Below are positions 54,790-56,325 of a DNA stretch of 56,325 bases, piece by piece. The position numbers were made by a program, and so were the translations under genes. Position 1 is the stretch's first letter, and each line of letters starts with the position of its first letter. The DNA is taken from NCBI GenBank assembly GCA_937892955.1, contig CALBKH010000113.1:1-56325 (forward strand), in the 5' to 3' direction. A model generated the notes under the pieces. The model was not told the origin of the DNA. It ran no database searches and worked only from the letters and a program-made list of their open reading frames with translations. This stretch comes from an uncultured Alphaproteobacteria bacterium (GTDB taxonomy: Bacteria > Pseudomonadota > Alphaproteobacteria > Rhizobiales > Ancalomicrobiaceae).

Positions 54790-54823
54790 CTCACGAATTC
54801 CGGACTCGTCCGAAATTCGTGAG
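54790..54823 (+). terminator. Hairpin after ftsW
   Basis: A 15-bp stem with one mismatch (CTCACGAATTCCGGA / TCCGAAATTCGTGAG) and a 4-nt loop begins 8 bp after the ftsW stop. No T-run follows, so read-through into murG is possible. It abuts the 120-bp repeat element. Confidence 0.5.
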
Positions 54824-54826
54824 CGT

Positions 54827-54946
54827 TACCATCGGCCAGTGAAAATGACCGATGGTATTCCTGACGCGAATTTCTCATGCCTCTGACGCAAATGAGAAAT
54901 TCGCGTGTGTTCGAAGGCCGGGTGCGTCAGCACCTTCGGCCTTTGG
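54827..54946 (+). repeat. 120-bp triple-hairpin element, copy A
   Basis: This element contains three stem-loops: ACCATCGG/CCGATGGT (54828-54856), a perfect 14-bp stem CGCGAATTTCTCAT/ATGAGAAATTCGCG (54865-54905), and AAGGCC/GGCCTT with an inner GGTGC/GCACC (54914-54943). An inverted copy with six mismatches by eye lies at 56162-56281, so the two bracket murG. It looks like a REP/MITE-type non-coding element. The gap 54947-55061 holds no other recognisable structure apart from the 20-mer at 54951. Confidence 0.85.
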
Positions 54947-54950
54947 AATT

Positions 54951-54970
54951 ACGGCCCGACCGGCCGCCGC
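54951..54970. repeat. 20-mer shared with position 351
   Basis: ACGGCCCGACCGGCCGCCGC occurs here and identically at 351-370, both intergenic. It directly follows the triple-hairpin element. It contains a small CGGCC-type palindrome and may be part of a dispersed repeat. Confidence 0.5.
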
Positions 54971-55061
54971 CCGTTCGGGCTCGCCTTCGCGGATGACGTT
55001 CCGAACCGGTCGGAACTTCATCCGCTCAGTTGATATCGGAGCCCCACGGGGGACGCGACCC

Positions 55062-56159
55062 ATGAGCCTCACCATCCTGCTCGCCGCCGGGGGAACCGGC
55101 GGCCATCTCTTCCCAGCCGAGTCGCTCGCCGCCGAACTGGGTCGCCGCGGCCATGCCGTGGAACTCGCCACCGACGAGCGTGCCGACAAATACGGCCGCG
55201 CCTTTCCGGCCCGGGCGATCGACATCATCCACTCGGCCACCTTCAAGGGGCGCGATCCGATCTCGCTCGCCCGCACCGTGGCGACGCTGGCTCGGGGCAC
55301 GTGGCAGGCGTTTCGTCTGATCGGTCGGATCCGTCCCGATGCGGTGGTCGGCTTCGGCGGCTACCCGACCTTCCCCCCGATGATCGCGGCGCAGCTGCGC
55401 GGTGTGCCGACCGTCCTGCACGAGCAGAACGCGGTGATGGGGCGCGCCAACCGGGCACTGGCGAAGCGCGTCACGCGCATCGCGCTGTCGTTCCCGGGCA
55501 CGCGGATGATGGGGGCGGACGGCGCCAAGGCGGTGCACACCGGCAATCCGGTGCGCGACATGGTGATCTCGGCGTCACGAGTGCCCTACGCGACGCCGAC
55601 GCCCGACGGCGACTTTCGACTGCTGGTCTTCGGCGGCAGCCAGGGGGCGCGGTTCTTTTCGGAAGCGCTGCCGCCGGCGATCGAGAAGCTCGATCCGGCG
55701 TCCAGGGCGCGGCTCCGTCTCGTCCAACAGGCACGGGCCGAGGACGCGGAGGCGGTGAAGGCGGCCTACGCGCGGCTGGGCGTCGAGGCGGAGGTGGCGC
55801 CGTTCTTCGTCGATCTGCCGGCGCGCATCGCCGCGGCGCATCTGGTGGTGTGCCGATCCGGCGCATCGAGCGTCGGCGAATTGGCGGTGATCGGTCGTCC
55901 GGCGATCCTGGTGCCGTTTCCCGGCGCCCTCGATCACGATCAGGCGGCCAACGCCGCGGTGCTGGAGGCCGCCGGCGGCGCTTGGCCGATCCGCCAGGAC
56001 GAGTTGACGCCGGAGCGGCTCGCCGAGGAACTCGGGAAAGCGATGACCGACCCGGAGCAATTGGCGGAGGCCGCGAATGCGGCCAAGGCCGCCGGCAAGG
56101 CCGACGCGGTGGCGCGGCTCGCCGATCTCGTCGAAGAGGTGGCGCGGGGGCGGGGCTGA
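55062..56159 (+). CDS. murG: Lipid II-forming GlcNAc transferase
   Basis: This 365-residue peripheral membrane glycosyltransferase adds GlcNAc to lipid I. Motifs: AAGGTGGHLFPAESLA (G loop 1), VGFGGYPTFPP (G loop 2), HEQNAVMGRANR, FGGSQGARFFSEALP (G loop 3) and CRSGASSVGELAVIGRPAILVPFPGALDHDQ. The start at 55062 follows GGGGGACG; the ORF extends upstream through the repeat element, which is not coding. murC would be expected next but lies beyond the window. Confidence 0.94.
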   Translation: MSLTILLAAGGTGGHLFPAESLAAELGRRGHAVELATDERADKYGRAFPARAIDIIHSATFKGRDPISLARTVATLARGTWQAFRLIGRIRPDAVVGFGGYPTFPPMIAAQLRGVPTVLHEQNAVMGRANRALAKRVTRIALSFPGTRMMGADGAKAVHTGNPVRDMVISASRVPYATPTPDGDFRLLVFGGSQGARFFSEALPPAIEKLDPASRARLRLVQQARAEDAEAVKAAYARLGVEAEVAPFFVDLPARIAAAHLVVCRSGASSVGELAVIGRPAILVPFPGALDHDQAANAAVLEAAGGAWPIRQDELTPERLAEELGKAMTDPEQLAEAANAAKAAGKADAVARLADLVEEVARGRG

Positions 56160-56161
56160 TA

Positions 56162-56281
56162 CCAGAGGCCGAAGGTGCTGACGCACCCGGCCTTCGAACA
56201 CACGCGAATTTCTCATTTGCGTCAGAGGCATGAGAAATTCGCGTCTGGAACACCATCGGTCATTTCCAACGGCCGATGGTA
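56162..56281 (-). repeat. 120-bp triple-hairpin element, copy B (inverted)
   Basis: This is the reverse complement of copy A with six differences, all in the outer hairpin loops and the last few bases; the central 14-bp stem is identical. It begins 3 bp after the murG stop. The remaining window (56282-56325) shows nothing recognisable. Confidence 0.85.
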
Positions 56282-56325
56282 TGAGGAGACCTGTGCGCGG
56301 TTGGACCATCATGTTGATTTGATGC

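Overview
The window is GC-rich chromosomal DNA with dense, often overlapping genes. It looks like an alphaproteobacterium of the Hyphomicrobiales (Rhizobiales). Supporting signs are a phosphatidylcholine synthase, an intracellular PHB depolymerase, a class A RNase P RNA, the alphaproteobacterial order of the division and cell-wall (dcw) genes, many ABC importers, and meso-diaminopimelate-type MurE. The species cannot be named from sequence alone. No phage structural genes, transposase, integrase or CRISPR array were seen.

Layout. 1-6.1 kb: tRNA-Glu, a succinate-semialdehyde dehydrogenase, and a methylcrotonyl-CoA carboxylase operon (mccB-mccA, leucine/isovalerate breakdown) whose promoter carries a perfect palindrome. 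6.1-10.8 kb: a complete ABC importer (binding protein, two permeases, ATPase) followed by a HAD phosphatase. 11.1-23.6 kb: a catabolic locus bracketed by a MarR and a TetR regulator. It contains a VOC protein, a flavin monooxygenase, a DUF2783 protein, a Liv-type transporter, an MBL-fold protein, fumarylacetoacetase and maleylacetoacetate isomerase. 24-28.3 kb: a signalling group made of an HD-GYP response regulator, a secreted molybdopterin-fold protein and a hybrid histidine kinase. 28.3-34 kb: GST, PHB depolymerase, cytochrome b561, a 29-residue membrane protein, SDR, GNAT and polysaccharide deacetylase. 34.1-43 kb: an extensin-family lipoprotein, an ornithine/lysine-type decarboxylase, a second and strongly degenerate PotABC-like transporter, phosphatidylcholine synthase, a J-domain protein, an amidase and a lytic transglycosylase. 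43-44.4 kb: an AT-rich single-gene islet next to RNase P RNA. 44.8-56.2 kb: the dcw cluster rsmH-ftsL-ftsI-murE-murF-mraY-murD-ftsW-murG.

The most unusual item is in the catabolic locus. The last Liv gene encodes a hemerythrin-like diiron domain fused in frame to the N terminus of a LivF ATPase. The same operon holds oxygen-using chemistry (a flavin monooxygenase), the ring-fission product enzymes of the homogentisate route but no homogentisate dioxygenase, and an MBL-fold protein that has lost several metal ligands. I read the locus as an aromatic-acid uptake and degradation system whose transporter may sense oxygen or iron; that reading is inference.

Other notable structures are: a nearly identical 120-bp triple-hairpin element in inverted orientation on both sides of murG; an expanded RNase P RNA with a duplicated 20-nt hairpin; an AT-rich gene between direct repeats; a perfect 30-bp tandem duplication in murE; and an ABC ATPase without its signature, Q-loop and switch-histidine residues.
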